Part shown: piece by piece, positions 44,977 through 58,967 of the stretch
Layout of the letters: every line of letters starts with the position of its first letter
Numbering within the stretch: the first letter of the stretch is position 1
Assembly: GCF_030052815.1 (NCBI RefSeq)
Contig: NC_079496.1
Span: forward strand, 14,957,100 to 15,021,099
Direction of reading: 5' to 3'
Length of the DNA stretch: 64,000 bases
From: Hevea brasiliensis
Lineage: Eukaryota > Streptophyta > Magnoliopsida > Malpighiales > Euphorbiaceae
Program-made: the position numbers and the translations under genes
The notes under the pieces: generated by a model
Seen by the model: the letters and a program-made list of their open reading frames with translations, nothing else
Told to the model about the DNA's origin: nothing
Database searches by the model: none

Positions 44977-47900
44977 TGTAACACCCTTACTTTAGGTAGT
45001 CCGTACATTCTATTATTTCGATGACTAACGTATGTTCGGACAGTCAGGATATCTGAAACTACACTTAAATTAGAATGATGAGACATAAATTGATTGAATA
45101 AAAACCAAAAAAAATTAAGAAAAAAATTAAAAAAATGAAATGCCAATAGGTTAAAGAAGTTGAGGTTCTGGCGATGGGTAACCTTATTGGGAAGCAGCTG
45201 TGGGTCCAGTTGCCAACCTCAGACTCATGGGGAACCCTATGAGATAAATATTTGGGACTTAATTAAAGGATTAATGAGGATTAATGACAATCAAAATGTC
45301 GAAAAAATGCTAAGAAAATTTAAGCCAATTGATAAAGGTAAGTATAATTCGATGCAATCAATAAAGGGCATTTGGGTCATTTCACTCTCAGAGTTGAATT
45401 TTGACATAAATGTCAATCAAAATAAGTGAGAATAAAACATTTAAAATGAATTAAAATCATGAATTGTGTAATGGAAAGGAGAAAAGAAAGAAATGGAAAT
45501 TTAAGTTAATTATGACCTAAGCAAGATGTTATGATGACATCATTAAAAATTAAGACCAATTAAATTGAAATACATATATAAACATAAGACAAAGGAAATG
45601 AATTTATTCTTATCATATGTCTTCATCTTCCTCTCCTTTCTTATGTTGGCCAAAACACCATCACTACTGCCTTCCACCATTGTTGGTTCCTTCAAGCTCC
45701 AATTTCTTGTCTTACTCTTCAAATTTCCCATAGCTTCCAAAATAAAAACTTGACACTTGCCTATGATAAGAAGATTGGAAGTGATTGATTGAAGAGAAAG
45801 TGAAGATTGAGCAAGCTTGGAATTGGTCACAAGCGAGGTTAGTGCAATATATAAGCTTCCTTCCTTCTTTAAGTATTGTTAGCATGTTAAACTAAGTTGA
45901 AATTTCATGAAATTAAAAGAATACAATGAATAAATCGAAACCCTAAATTTTGGCAGCCATGGGAAAGATGGGAGTTTGATGATTTTGGTTGAATTAATTT
46001 GTTTAATGATAGTGATTGATGAGTATACATGTATTAGAAGTTACACGTTATAAGTTTGCATGAGTTGAGAATTTGGAAGTTAGGGTTTTGACCTAAATTC
46101 GGGATTTTGTGTTATGGCTTGAAATTAACATTGTTGAGACCATTTTTGACTATTTGAAGTGCAATGAATGTGATTGAAGTTTGGTAGTTGGGTGGAATTA
46201 AGATTGAAAGTGTTGAATTTCTATGCAAGGAATTTTGGACCTTGAGTCCAGTTTGGTTATGTGGCCATAAATAGAGCCACATTGCTCTTATTGGTATGAG
46301 GCTAATTGGAGATGAAACTTAGGACATGAAGCTACATTTTTCATGTAGAGACCCTGCCCAAAAATAGAACCTAACATGACCTAAAATTGGCTTGAATCCG
46401 GGTTACCTGCTAGACTTAGAAAAATGACCATATGAACAGTAAATATTCAAATGGCCATAACTCATTCTAAGAAAGTCAGAATGACTTGATTCTTGAACCA
46501 TTGGAAAGGTTAGACATAGGAGCACATTTTTTATGAAGAACACAGAGCCCATTTCTGACTCTAACCCAACAATTTGCTAGAAAAATTTAGGTTAATAATT
46601 CTGACTAGAACCAAAACTGATCTGAAATTCTGGACTTGGACCTACCCAACCAATTTTGGCAAAAATGCCATAACTCAGTCCACAAAACTGAAAATGCAAT
46701 GAATCTAAAGCTAAAATCTCTATAAGACCTAGAACTACAATTTTTGTATTTTGACCAAAACCCAGAACGTAATGAAACTTGACCAAATTGTTAGGACAAG
46801 TCAGTATCCCAATTTCTGAAATTGAACTACATATTCACTTGACCCTAGAACAATATTTATATCATATCTCCCATTAAGAAACTCCAATTGGACTGAGCCA
46901 AACTGCTCTGGAAACCTAAGAAATAGGAATCTAACTTTGATTTAGGAACTTTCCTCAAATTTTGAGTGTAAGAACCCTAAAATGGGAATAAAAAACACTG
47001 ACCTGAACCTGAAATCTTCCTCAAATTTTGAGTGTAAGAACCCTAAAATGGGAATAAAAAACACTGACCTGAACCTGAAATCTTAAAGGCATAGAGTTCA
47101 TAAGTCTAGGTCAGTTAATTAGCCATAACTCACCCTACATAACCTAAAAAATTGTGATTCTTGAACTTGTGTGACCTTAAGACATAAGAGAACAACTCAT
47201 ATGAAGAACATTAGGCCTAAATATAACTGTAGCATGCCTAAATGACTAGACAAAATTTGACACCAGAATCTGCCTGGTTCTGGAACCATAAAGGGTTAAT
47301 GGACCAGTCTTGGAAAATTGACCATAACTTGAGTTCTAAAACTCCAAATGATATGATTCAAAAAGAAAAACAAAGATAAGACATAGAAAAACAACTTCCA
47401 TGAAGGAAGTGTAGTAAAAAAGACCCTAAATCTTAGCTAAATTGCTAAGCAAAAATAGGGGACATAATCTAGACCTAAAGAAAGGTTTATGAAATTATGT
47501 GATATATGACATGTAAGTTACCTAAATGATTTGCCAAATAACATGAAATTTGCTATAGAGCACTAATAGTGCACAACATGAAATAATAAGTCCATAAATA
47601 TTTAATAATACTAATTTGCCTAAAGTATACCTAGACTTATGTATATAGCTTAGATCAATTGGTATACCAATTACGGACTACAGATTGCAGTACTGCCCAC
47701 ATGAATGATTATTGATAGACAATATCTGTCTAATATGATTTTTCTTTAGGCTTTATGCCTGCCCGTTGGTCATTGTGCCTGATATAATTTTTTGCTTTAT
47801 GCCTGCCCGCTGGTCTTATGCCTGACATGACAGATATATACAAGATAGACATATGGATGTCTAACTAGTATATTCCCTTGTATCTGATCTTTATAGTCTG

Positions 47901-48678
47901 TCATAGGTTACTTGGGCACTGATATGAATTTAATAAGACTAAATATGGAATAAATGAGCAGAGAAGATACTGATAAACTTATTTGCTCCCAAAGTTCAGT
48001 AAACATGTAAAAGACTCAAAATTCATGAAATCTATATTTCTTTATGAAATTATACAAGGAATAATTATCTTTAATTATTTAGTTATTTTTACTTTAATTT
48101 ATGTATCACTAGGCATTATACTTAGCACGTTGGTTTTTTCATCGCATAGGTACTAGTGAGCAGGATCAGTCCAGACAGTGAGTTGGAGCAGATTTGCAGT
48201 AGTGTGATGTGTCGCCTTAGCAGTCTGTTTTTGGTAGAACCCATGTGTATTTAGATTTTGTGTTTTGCTCATTGTACATAAATGGGACATGTAATTAAAT
48301 TTTGAAATTGTATAATAGTTTATAAATATTGTACATGACTTCATATGAATGAAATGAAATATATTTACTTGAAATGAATATGAGAAATTTATATGAGCAA
48401 ATGATGACATGATATGATATATGGAAAAAGGAGATGGATATGAAACTGTTTTTAACAGGTAAATAGTGGAACCCGCCAAACGCTAATAAAACAGAGGAGA
48501 CTTTGTCCGGGTCTCCATAAAAATAAAATGTAATAAAAAAAATTTCAACATATGGGATAATATGAATAAATGGAATTTAAATCAATAATGTACGTGACAA
48601 GACAAGATAAGGGTACTCCGGTATCGAGTGTGGCACGCCTTTCTTGGCTACACTGTAGATCGGGTAAGGGTCGTCACA
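44977..48678 (+). mobile_element. Solo-LTR-like Ty3/gypsy (Tekay/Del-like) sequence, copy A
   Basis: Starts TGTAACACCCTTACTTTAGG and ends GGGTCGTCACA (TG...CA), 3.7 kb, no pol coding. It is the same family as 58848-62355 (reverse) and 62723-63039: all share the start (TAGGTAGTCCGTACATTCTA), the GCTTTATGCCTGCCCG-type inner repeats and the TACTAGTGAGCAGGATC-like region near the end. Flanking pentamers (ACTCT and AATCC) do not match, so it may come from recombination between two insertions. Family naming rests on LTR size and terminal motifs. Confidence 0.7.
46953..47084. repeat. Perfect 66-bp tandem duplication inside copy A
   Basis: Positions 46953-47018 and 47019-47084 are identical base for base, while the rest of the LTR has diverged from its relatives. 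The duplication is therefore recent. Confidence 0.95.
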
Positions 48679-50197
48679 AATCCTCTTTATATGGAGTAGC
48701 AACCCTAAGCAATCCATACGCCTCTATTAATTAGGGTTGGGTAAACTAACTACTTATGAAACCTGCTAGCTTATGAGATCAATAAATAGAGAGGTACGTG
48801 TCAAGAACAGAACCCCCAGAGGGCTGCAACAAGCAGGTTTCCTTACCCATAAACAGATATAATTAGTGTTGAGGATGCCTTTTGTTCGATCTCGAGTATT
48901 ATCGTGCTTGATGGGTACATATTTTCTTCTCAACTTCTAACTTTAAAGACATCTCGAGGTACAGTTGCAGACAACCATGTTCCCATGACTTTGTAACTGT
49001 CAGTCTAGATCAGCATTGGAGGTTCCTATAACTAAGGCCATCTTATATTTTCTAGCAAAACATGTGCCTCATTTATGCCACATATTTTCTTTTTTTAAAT
49101 GATATTTTTAGTTCAAGCTCCTTTTGTCTTACCATTTTCTCACTCATTACTCCAACCATTTACATTTATAATGACAAAATTACCAAAAAAATAGGGTGTC
49201 CCTAGTTAGATATAGGCCTGTGTCCAACACCCAATCCCAAATTTGAGAAATACAGTTCTACAGAGAATACAACTCTGAAGAAATTCATCCTTATTTCAAT
49301 TATGCTCATATTACAAAACAATTATGTTTGTTCATTCACTTCTAGTCCTATATCATATGGACGGACACATGTAGACCCAGACCATTAGGCCTGAAACCGG
49401 CCCACTCAAATCCAAGGCCAGAATCAATCAACATTTTACAGGCCTGAATCGCACTAGACCAAAACAGGTGGTTCAGCCCCACGTTTCAGTTTAGTTTGAA
49501 TCATTTTTTAAAAAGAAAAAATTGAAAGAAAATTTCAATCATTGGATTGCTTTAACTCAGATCAAACCAGACCAAACTAGAATTGGAACCATCCTCAAAT
49601 AGGAAGCGAAATCAAACTAAAACTGATAGATACGGCCCCTGCAGTTTGATTCAAGGGCCTCCCCTCCAGAGATTGAACCGGAGTAGAACCGACCTGTAGC
49701 CAAGACTAGATATATGCATCTATCCAATACATAAAAATCATCGTCAAGTAGATGGTTCATTAAAAAATCATCATTTGATCATTGAAGTCATAACAGATTT
49801 GATGATACTAATTATCCCAATTTAAAAGGATTGACAATATTCTTCCAAACCTACCACTAAAGTTTGTGTTCATATGTTAAATATAACGTCCAAGGCATGA
49901 GAGTGGGGACGACACAGAGAGATATCTATTTTCAGGTAAAGACAATTGAAAGAAAAAAGCAATATATGACTAAAGACTTGTGTAACATTGATTGTTGCTA
50001 CATACATAAGCAAATACTTTACTAAACAGAGATTAAGAAAAGTGTGTATATAGAATGTTTCAGCCTTTTGTGGTAACTTCCAATGGGAACAAGAGCAAAC
50101 ACACACATTAATGGGACAAAAGGGAGACTTGGGAGTAGCTATGCTTAGAAACTCTTTAAGATATGAAATGAAGGAAATGGGGAAAGAAGGCTCATAC
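48679..50197. other. Intergenic
   Basis: No gene. At 49370-49700 there is a stretch rich in AAACCGG, CAAACTA and CCAGACC words, resembling a decayed MITE, without definable ends. Downstream exons expected for the WD40 pseudogene were not found here. Confidence 0.4.
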
Positions 50198-51000
50198 CTG
50201 GTTGGACAGTGGAACTTGTTGCGAGACATCCCAAACAATAAATTTTCAACCATTGCCAAATTGCCTCCATTGAAATCACAAGCTGAGATAAATGCTTGCC
50301 ATTAATGGTAAACTCAATGTCAAATAATGGACCTAGACCTTACATGTATTCATGGATCACCTTCCCAGTTCTAATGTCCCATAATCCGATGTGGGTGTGG
50401 CTCTTTGATCCCGCAAAAAGGAAGAGATTGGAGTTGTCTAGATGGAACTTGATAAACTCCAATTACCTGATCTTCCTTAAAAATCTGAGTCTGTATTCCC
50501 TTTTCAGCATCAACCTCAATGAGTAGTCATATCCATAAGAAAGCACTAATAATCCTCGCCATGAACATTTCACATCTTTCACAATAGCATTATGACATCT
50601 AAATATTTGTGCTATTTTCCAGTCTCTGCTCCACATGTTCCATCCAAAGATGGTGAGATCCATCCCAGAAGAGGCAAGAAGATGAGCTGTAGATCTACAA
50701 TGACTAGATCAACAAAGCTAATTAAATGTATAAAAAAAGCATGACAACAAAGATTCCATGAAATTGAGATCCTAAACATAATTTGAAGTTCAAAATTACA
50801 GAAGCATTATCTAACACATCACATCATCCAAGGTTATAATGCAACATTTCACAAGGCATATAAAGAGAGAGACAATATCCAAAAGGAAACCAAGGGAATA
50901 TATAATTTCAATAAACAAAGCATACCATGACTTTAAGACCAACTGAGAGCACTGACTGACAGGCTTTGAGTGGCTATGCAGAGCTTCAAGCAGCCTTTCA
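50198..51000 (-). pseudogene. WD40-repeat protein pseudogene (WDR25-like)
   Basis: One exon (about 50694 to 50198, ending CAG|GTATGA) reads in order ASSGMDLTIFGWNMWSRDWK, VLSYGYDYSLRL, GIQTQIFKEDQVIGV, HIGLWDIRTGKVIHEY, GLGPLFDIEF and IVWDVSQQVPLSNQ. This is the succession of blades in the plant WDR25-like splicing-associated WD40 protein. Frames change near 50525, near 50460 and again near 50240, and an in-frame TAA follows IHEYM, so it cannot make the protein. A degraded upstream exon (ALHSHSKPVS, about 50950-50990) remains. Because splice sites persist it is a duplicated, not a processed, pseudogene. The exact family name is from memory. Confidence 0.7.
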
Positions 51001-51174
51001 AATATTTAGCTTTGTTGTGCATGGCCTTTTTCTTGTTTCAAAGATGACAACATATCACATGGTAAGTCTGAATCTCTAATACTTCTCAAAACTGAGAACA
51101 ATAAAAAGAACTTCTGCTACTAAAGTCAGGAAATTTCTTCAGGCGTTTAAAAATATAACAATAAATAAAAATCT

Positions 51175-51995
51175 TGTTATGAAAATCATACCCACACAAA
51201 ATAAAGAACACAAAATTTAACGTGTTTTAGCGTAAGTATACTCTACCAACAAATTCACTATCAAGAAAAAATAATTACAATGACTAATTAATTTTCTCAC
51301 CCTCAAAATCACTCAAACAAAATTCAAGGAATTCAACACACCTTTTAACTTTGTGAGCTCTCTACAATACATTCTATATAATGGCCAATCAACTACACAT
51401 ATATATAGTCTATAAAAACTTAGTCCTTTTAGGACTCTAATTATTAAATTTCATAATTTAAATTCTACTAAATTTTCTAAACTAATTATACTTCTTAATT
51501 CCAATTGGACTTGGACTCTAACAATCTCCACCTCCAAGTCAAATTGAATTAGTCTTCACAATTTATGCAAAAGTCAATTTTCTCTTGGGTACTTCCTTGC
51601 ACTCTTGATTGTTGATGTTGCCTCTTGCCTCCACTTGCATTCTTTCAATTAATGTGCTTCCTTCTAATTTATAGAGATTCTTTGTACCAATCTTCTCATC
51701 TTTCATGATCACAAGAGCACATCGTCTAACCCTTATGACTCCACCATGAATTGAACACCCATAACCCAAAGAATCCAACTTGCCCCAAGAAATTAAGTTC
51801 CTTTCAAATTTAGGAACATACATCACTTCATCAAATACTTTTACTCGATCACCATACAATTTGATTTTCACTCTTCCAACACCTTCAACTTCCATCTTGT
51901 TCCCATTGGCTAGCTTCACTTTTTCTCTTTCCTTCCCTTCAATCATATCAAACCACTCATTCTTTGAGCAAATATGGAATGAGCAAGCAGAAAGG
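51175..51995 (-). mobile_element. Truncated Ty1/copia element
   Basis: A 349-bp LTR (51175-51523, TGTTATGAAAATC to ACTCTAACA) is followed by a polypurine tract (GGAGGTGGAGAT on the minus strand, 51524-51536) and then by a protease/GAG-pre-integrase fragment. RT, RNase H and the other LTR are missing, so a large internal deletion joined two distant parts. Confidence 0.75.
51563..51990 (-). pseudogene. copia protease/GAG-pre-integrase fragment
   Basis: The frame reads KVKLANGNKMEVEGVGRVKI, VFDEVMYVPKFERNLISWGK and NLYKLEGSTL, diagnostic of the copia segment between aspartic protease and integrase. Upstream of the ATG at 51946 the same frame continues with ICSKNEWFD, so the ATG is not a real start. 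It encodes about 135 residues of a polyprotein normally well over 1000. Confidence 0.85.
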
Positions 51996-54900
51996 AAAAA
52001 AACTAAGGGAAACTCAAAGGGAATTGAATGTTCTACTCAAAGGGAGAGAACACTAGTCACAATTTTATAATATTACCTACTGCTTTCACTGTACATCTTT
52101 TTTTTTTTTTTCCTCAAGCTATTGTTCTTTGAAATTTTCCTTGTTTTATTGGGTTTTTGTGTGGTCTTAATTGGTTTCCTTTTGGAACCTTTTCTTTAAT
52201 ATTGTTAGGTATTTTTCACTTAGCATAATTTACTCTAAGTTGGTTTTTCATGGAAACATATTGACTGGGTTTAATCGAGTTATATATGCTAAGTTTTCCT
52301 GACTTTTATTAATAAAATATCTTACTTATATAAAAAAGAAATTGCATCTACAATTTGAGTTTTATTGCATATACTGTTTATAAATTTTAGAATTTTTTTA
52401 GTAAAATTAAATAAAAATAGCAAACTTTCATTAGAGAGTTAGAAGCAGAGTGTTTTAGTCATACAAGAAGTTTGTTGTTTTTATTATGGTGTTATCAATT
52501 CTAAATTCTTGAATTGTTTCCGTAAGAAATTCTTATAGTATGACTCAAAAGTTAAGTCCACGAGAAAGAGTATTTTATACATTGAAGATATCCTTTCTCT
52601 TAAATCAAACTTTTTTTAGCACATTTACATCATTAAAAATTGAATACACAGTATAATCATCTAAGAAGCTAAATTATTTGTAGTTCTCAAACTCTATACT
52701 CCTTTTCATTTCCATTGAGAGAAAACTTACCATGATAATATATAAATGTTGGCCCAACATTGAACCATGTGGCCCATCCCATTATATAATTATATGTTGA
52801 GTTAAAAAAAAAAAAATACTGCTACAACTAACTTGTAGTCTTTGATATTTAGAAAAAAAAAAAGAAAAAAGACTGTAGTCTTTGATCTTTCTTTAAAGTT
52901 AAATTTTAAAATTATTTTTAGTTAACATACCAAATTTTAAATTGAATGGCATATTAAAAACTGGATAATTGCATGTGGGTGGAGAGAATAAAGGTCATTA
53001 GGTTGCCAATGATGTGAGAAAATAAAATTGACTTTGCAAGAAAAAGGAAAAGATTCCGCGGGAAGAATTTTGATTCTATTACATTTTACTTCAGATATAT
53101 TTGCCTATTGCTTGACTTTTGCCCTACATCTATATGCACACTACTTTCCTAACACTTTTTAATATTTCCAATTTTTTTTTTATAAAAAATAAAAATATTT
53201 CATTAATTAAAAAAAATAGAGCATAAAAGATAAGTACAAGTTAATATAACATATTTTTATATAAATAAAACTAACTACTCATACAAAAGATAATATTAAA
53301 AATTTGAAAGAACCGATAGTAGTGATGAAGCTTATATATTGGCTAATAGGTGGTTTCTGTGCTCCACTTTTCAACTCCATGATTTTTTTACGAGTCTTTT
53401 TAAATTATTTCTAAATTTAAATATCTTATAAGAGGGATCTATATCTCATAAAGTACTTTCTCAAAAAAAAAAAAAAACTAAATATCTCAACAACGAAAAC
53501 ATATAAAAACTCAATTAAAGGATAGAAAATAATCACAAAAACTCAAGATCTATCAATAAAGATAGATTTAATGATTTATTTATTCAAAATCTATTAATAA
53601 TAGTGGAATTAAGGAGATATGACCAGAATATGTTTCAAACGAATGTAGATATGAGAATGGGTTGCCACCAATAAAAATAATTATCAATGAAATTAAAAAA
53701 AAAATGAAAAAGGAGATATTTTTAGAGAGAAGGTAGAGCCTTGCTCTCTTATATATAACAACCTATTCCAATTTCTATTTCTACTTTCTAGTTTATAGGG
53801 TGAGAAAAAAAAATTTAAAATAAAAACTTATTAAGGTGTTTAAGAAAGTTAATCATATTAATTACTCGTTTTAATTATATATGGTGTTCAATTTACAAAA
53901 TCCATTATTAAATAAATCGAGTTGTCGGGTATGTGTATAAGCATTATGATTTATTTTATGTAAATAGTCTTTAAAAAAATGTTCTTTTAACAATTTTCAT
54001 TTCTATAAATTTATAATTTAATGTAACTATATATTATATAATTAATTTTTAAAATAACAATATATATATATAATGAAAATAATATTTATCATAAATAAAT
54101 TTTTACTAAGAATGACGATTTTAAAAGATTTTATTAATTATTTAAATTCAAATTTAAAAAAACTAAATATTATAAATTGAATTTCTTAATTATTAATTTC
54201 TAAAGTTGAACTTGAATAAACATCTTATGGTTGGATTAATCAAATGGAAGTAGTACAGTAACAATAATCATGTTTTTTGAATCACGAACATATTATTAGA
54301 ATACAAATTACCTTTAAAATTTATTAAAAAAAATTTTCAATAATTAAATCTGAATTTTCCTTCTAAAAGCAAACGGAGTTATCCAATCCAACACTTATTA
54401 GTATCAGAATAGGTTAATTTAATTAATAATTAAGCGTGTAGTTTGCAATTAATGTTATAAGATTAAAAATGGATGTGGTCCGTTGAGACTTGAGAGGCAG
54501 AATAACACATTCTTTTAGGGTTTTCTTTAATAAAGGCTAATTTGAATAGAAAGTAAAGGTTGGGCCTAAAGAGTAAAGACACCAAAATGATGACAAGAGA
54601 GGAAAGAGAATGAAATGGAATGACTAACTCCATTCAATTCCTTCCTCTTCATATCGCCATCATCATAAGAGACCTTCAAAAAATTAAAATATCTCTCTCC
54701 GCACCGTCCCATTGGAGCCACCGTTTTCTGCATGGGGCTTCATGCTTGTAAATAAAACAAATTAAAACAAATATATTTAATTTCTTTTCTTTTATTTATT
54801 TTATAAATTATGCATTTATGATGTGATTATTAGATCATGCTATCCACTTTACTTGGCCTATGTGTAGTAATTATTTCCATTTGTTAAACGTAGAAAATGT

Positions 54901-57022
54901 TTAGATTTGAAGAAATTTTCACAAAATAATTATTAAATTGGGAGGAGAAAATGAAACCCAATTAGAGTTAGTTATTAGATTTAACTATGCCAATGAATAA
55001 TTAACTGATGCACTAATTAATGGATTGGTAATATTTTGCTTTTATTTAAAAAAAAAGATGAAAATTTTGATTAATTGGACCAAAGAATCAAATTAATGTT
55101 TTGGACCTATTAATTGGATTATAATAACCTTTGCTTATGAAGGGTTAGCTGGAATCTCAATTATTAAGTGTTCAAGTGGTTGTTCATATGATTCTATATA
55201 TTCTACATAAATAAAGGGAAATTATTAGTTTTTTATATGGTATTTGGAGTAGCCACTAGAATATTGTTTCTTTAAAATATAAAATAAAAGAGGATAAAGC
55301 AATATTTATTAAATAATAACATCAATTGGGTTTAAGAAAAGCCAATTAAAAATAATTATTTTTTATTATAATTAAAAATTTTTCTTATTTAGATTCAATT
55401 TATTATGGATTTATGATACATAATATATAGTGGGATCTATTTATTAAATACATGAGTTTTATATGTTTGTATTTTAAATTTATAATAGACCAAATTTATA
55501 TACAAATTTTTCATAATTTAAAATTAAAGGTAAATTTAGAGTGGTTGCAATTGGTATTGTCCATATAATTAATCAAGAAAATACATATAATTGCCATACA
55601 AAGCCTAGAGGACCAAAGAAAAGAAGACAAAAAAGATTAGTTTAGATGAGAAAAGCATAAGAAGACAAGCAAAGGACAAGCATTGAAATTGAACCCACAA
55701 ATGTCCTAGAAAATTGTAGGGATAAATAAAAGAATGGGTTGTGAAAGATGGGGGCCAAATAATGACCAAAAGAATGTTTGATGAAAGAAGGTCCAGATTT
55801 GAAGATTCATGTCAACCCCACCAAAGGGAGAGAGCGTATGACCAGTTTGGTGGACAGGACATAAGCCCACTATATTCAATTTGTTTATTAATTTTACATA
55901 TTTTCATCATGTTGATTGTTGAAAGAAAGCAAGTCTTTCCTTATGGTGGAAACTATGCCTCAATATTCAACCCATAAATTCAAATAAGTCAATGATATGA
56001 GAGATGGTCATAGTTTTAATGGAGGCCTTTGTTAGATTGTTTTTACCTACAAATTAAAAATAAATTTTATACAGCTAGCTCTAACCCTAGCTATAGCATT
56101 TTTATTTTCTTTTCTTTTATTTTTTTTTCTCCTCTCTCAAGCTTTTAAGCTTTAATTAACAAGATCTTTTTGGGAACCCACCGGATAGTTTTCACCCATA
56201 TTAATGTATGAGCTTCTTTTCCAATTGTTTTAATTTTCATTAGTTTATAAAAAAAGTGAGGTGTTTTACTTCCATTTTTAAATTAATGAGTTTTTCTTAT
56301 AAAAAGAATTCAACAGTTTTGTTTCTCTTTGATAAGAAATTTTGTTATTTTTTTCATAACAATTTGTTATTTTCTTTGTGGAAGCTCTTACCTCTCAACA
56401 TTTTAGATTATAATTAATAAGAAGTATATAGTTTAGTCCATTTTTTTCAATTAGTTCAGAAATATATTTTATTGTATCCACTCAATTTAAAATGTGAAAT
56501 TTAATTATCAACAGTTATTTATTTGGTATGAGTGTTTTGACACTCTTATCCTTTAAACAAAATTGAGTGTTCGATTTTTGTAAGTAGAGACGATACCCGT
56601 TGAGAGTGCTTCACTTTTAATGGATCGACTCGATGTAAATAAGATTAGTTGAATGATAGATCTCATAATTATTTTTATGTAGCTAGGTTGGTGAGGATAA
56701 CAAGAATTTAGGCAAGCCAACAAAGAAGAATTTTAACATTCTTTCCTATTTAAAAGCATGCTTAAGAAGACTTTGAATTTATATTAATACATTTATTTAT
56801 TAATTTATTTTTCATCATGATGATAGTGTCAAATACAGATAGCAACTACTTGGATGTGGATTAATTAATTATTTATTTTTGTCACCACCTCTTCCTTCCT
56901 CAACCACTAGAGTTCTAGCTATAATAAGAAACTATGGATCAAAATCCGCAAATTATTTTTTCTATTTTATTGATAATATGATTAAATTATTCATATTTTT
57001 AAAATAAAAAATGAAATCTATC
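51996..57022. other. AT-rich intergenic region
   Basis: 5 kb without a supported gene. Long A/T runs (52801-52900, 53160-53220, 53460-53480). At 54640-54750 a short GC-richer piece with CACCGTCCC is seen but no frame or element. The 78-codon + ORF at 55741 has no domain. Confidence 0.45.
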
Positions 57023-58967
57023 CCCCCATTTATCTCTACTTTTAAAGGGTTTGCAAGTGGGGTTTTGGCTATTTTACAAATTTAAGGCACTCCATCATCC
57101 CAAGTGGAACTCTTAGTTGGTATTTAGGATTGGAACCCTATTTATTATATTATTTTTGTCCTGTTGTGCACTACAGAAGCATGTAAACTGTAAAGAAACA
57201 AAACAAATATACAAAACATTAATATTTACATGGTTCAACCTCTCAACATAGAGCTACATCCACGGGCATGCCATCTTCCACCATCATAAATAAATAAATA
57301 AATAATCAATTACAAGCTCATAACTATATTACCCATCAACCCAATTACACCCAAGAAAACTCATACTACACCAAACTACTCATGGTAAATACATTAGTTA
57401 GTCCCTCTCAGTCTCCTCTAGACATAACCTAATATATTTACTATTATAATACTATACCACAAAGAGTGTTTTCAACTATATGGACAAGAGCCCTCTCACC
57501 AATAGACAAGAATTCCTTCCTTTTGAATTTTATGCCCTTTCTCCACTTTAGGCCGAAGCCTCTTTTCATCCATAGGACTGCAATGGGCCGGAGCCCCTCA
57601 TTAATGGGCAAAGTCAAATCCTCAGCAATTGGCAAAGCCTCTCTCTATAAAGGGCGATAGTCTCACTCCTTGAGCTGAAAGCCAAATAACCTTTTCCACC
57701 ATTCTCCTATTTATAATGTTAATTTTCTCAATCCTAATCTGATTAGGAGTCCTACTCAATTTAGGATTAACAATAAAATAAAAATTCTACTCTATATAGA
57801 AAATATTTCTCTGTTTTATTGAGAAATTTTTCTCCCACTCAAATTAGGAAAAAGTCTCTCCAAATCTGTGATGCCCCTTACCGGTCAATTGTATAGCCGA
57901 GCAAGAAGTGCCACATTTGGTACCGGAGCACCCTATCTTGTTTTATCATATCTATTGTAAATTTTTGATGTCATTTAAAACATGTACCTACTGATCTCTA
58001 GTACCCCCATTTATCTCTACTTTTAAAGGGTTTGCAAGTGGGGTTTTGGCTATTTTACAAATTTAAGGCACTCCATCATCCCAAGTGGAACTCTTAGTTG
58101 GTATTTAGGATTGGAACCCTATTTATTATATTATTTTTGTCCTGTTGTGCACTGCAGAAGCGTGTAAATTGTAAAGAAACAAAACAAATATACAAAACAC
58201 TAATATTTAAATGATTCAACCTCTCAACATAGAGCTAAATCCACGGGCATGCCATCTTCCACTATCATAAATAAATAAATAAATAATCAACTACAAGCTC
58301 ATAACTATATTACCCATCAACCCAATTACACCCAAGAAAACTCATACTACATCAAACTACTCATGGTAAATACATTAGTTAGTCCCTCTCAGTCTCCTCT
58401 AGACATAACCTAATATATTTACTATTACAATACTACACCACAAAGAGTGTCTTCAACTATATGGATGAGAGCCCTCTCACCAATAAACAAGAATTCCTTC
58501 CTTTTGAATTTTATGCCCTTTCTCCACTTTAGGCCGAAGCCTCTTTTCATCTATGGGACTGCAATGGGCCGGAGCCCCTCATTAATGGGCAAAGTCAAAT
58601 CCTCAGCAATTGGTAAAGCTTCTCTCTATAAAGGGCGACAGCCTCACTCCTTGAGCTGAAAGCCAAATAATCTTTTCCACCATTCTCCTATTTATAATGT
58701 TAATTTTCTCAATTCTAATCTGATTAGGAGTCTTACTCAATTTAGGATTAACACTAAAATAAAAGTTCTACTCTATATAGAAAATATTTCTCTATTTTAT
58801 TGAAAAATTTTTCTCCCACTCAAATTAGGAAAAAGTCTCTCCAAATCTGTGATGCCCCTTACCCGTCTATTGTACAGCCGAGCAAGAAGTGCCACATTCA
58901 GTACCGGAGCACCCTATCTTGTTTTATCATATCTATTGTAAATTTTTGATGTCATTTAAAACATGTA
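57023..58967 (+). repeat. Tandem duplication, unit offset 981 bp
   Basis: 57023-57986 recurs at 58004-58967 with only scattered substitutions. The unit contains flank, a whole mini-copia LTR (57162-57862 and 58143-58843) and the first 120 bp of the inserted gypsy solo LTR. The join (57987-58003) reads CCTACTGATCTCTAGTA. That matches gypsy LTR sequence normally found at about 59431-59450, so the duplication came after the gypsy insertion and deleted most of one copy of it. Confidence 0.85.
58143..58843 (-). repeat. Mini-copia 3' LTR (second copy at 57162-57862)
   Basis: 701 bp between TGTTGTGCACTGC and TCTCTCCA. The outer 23 bases match 62700-62722 with few changes. The copy at 57162-57862 arose by the local tandem duplication, not by retrotransposition. 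Confidence 0.7.
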
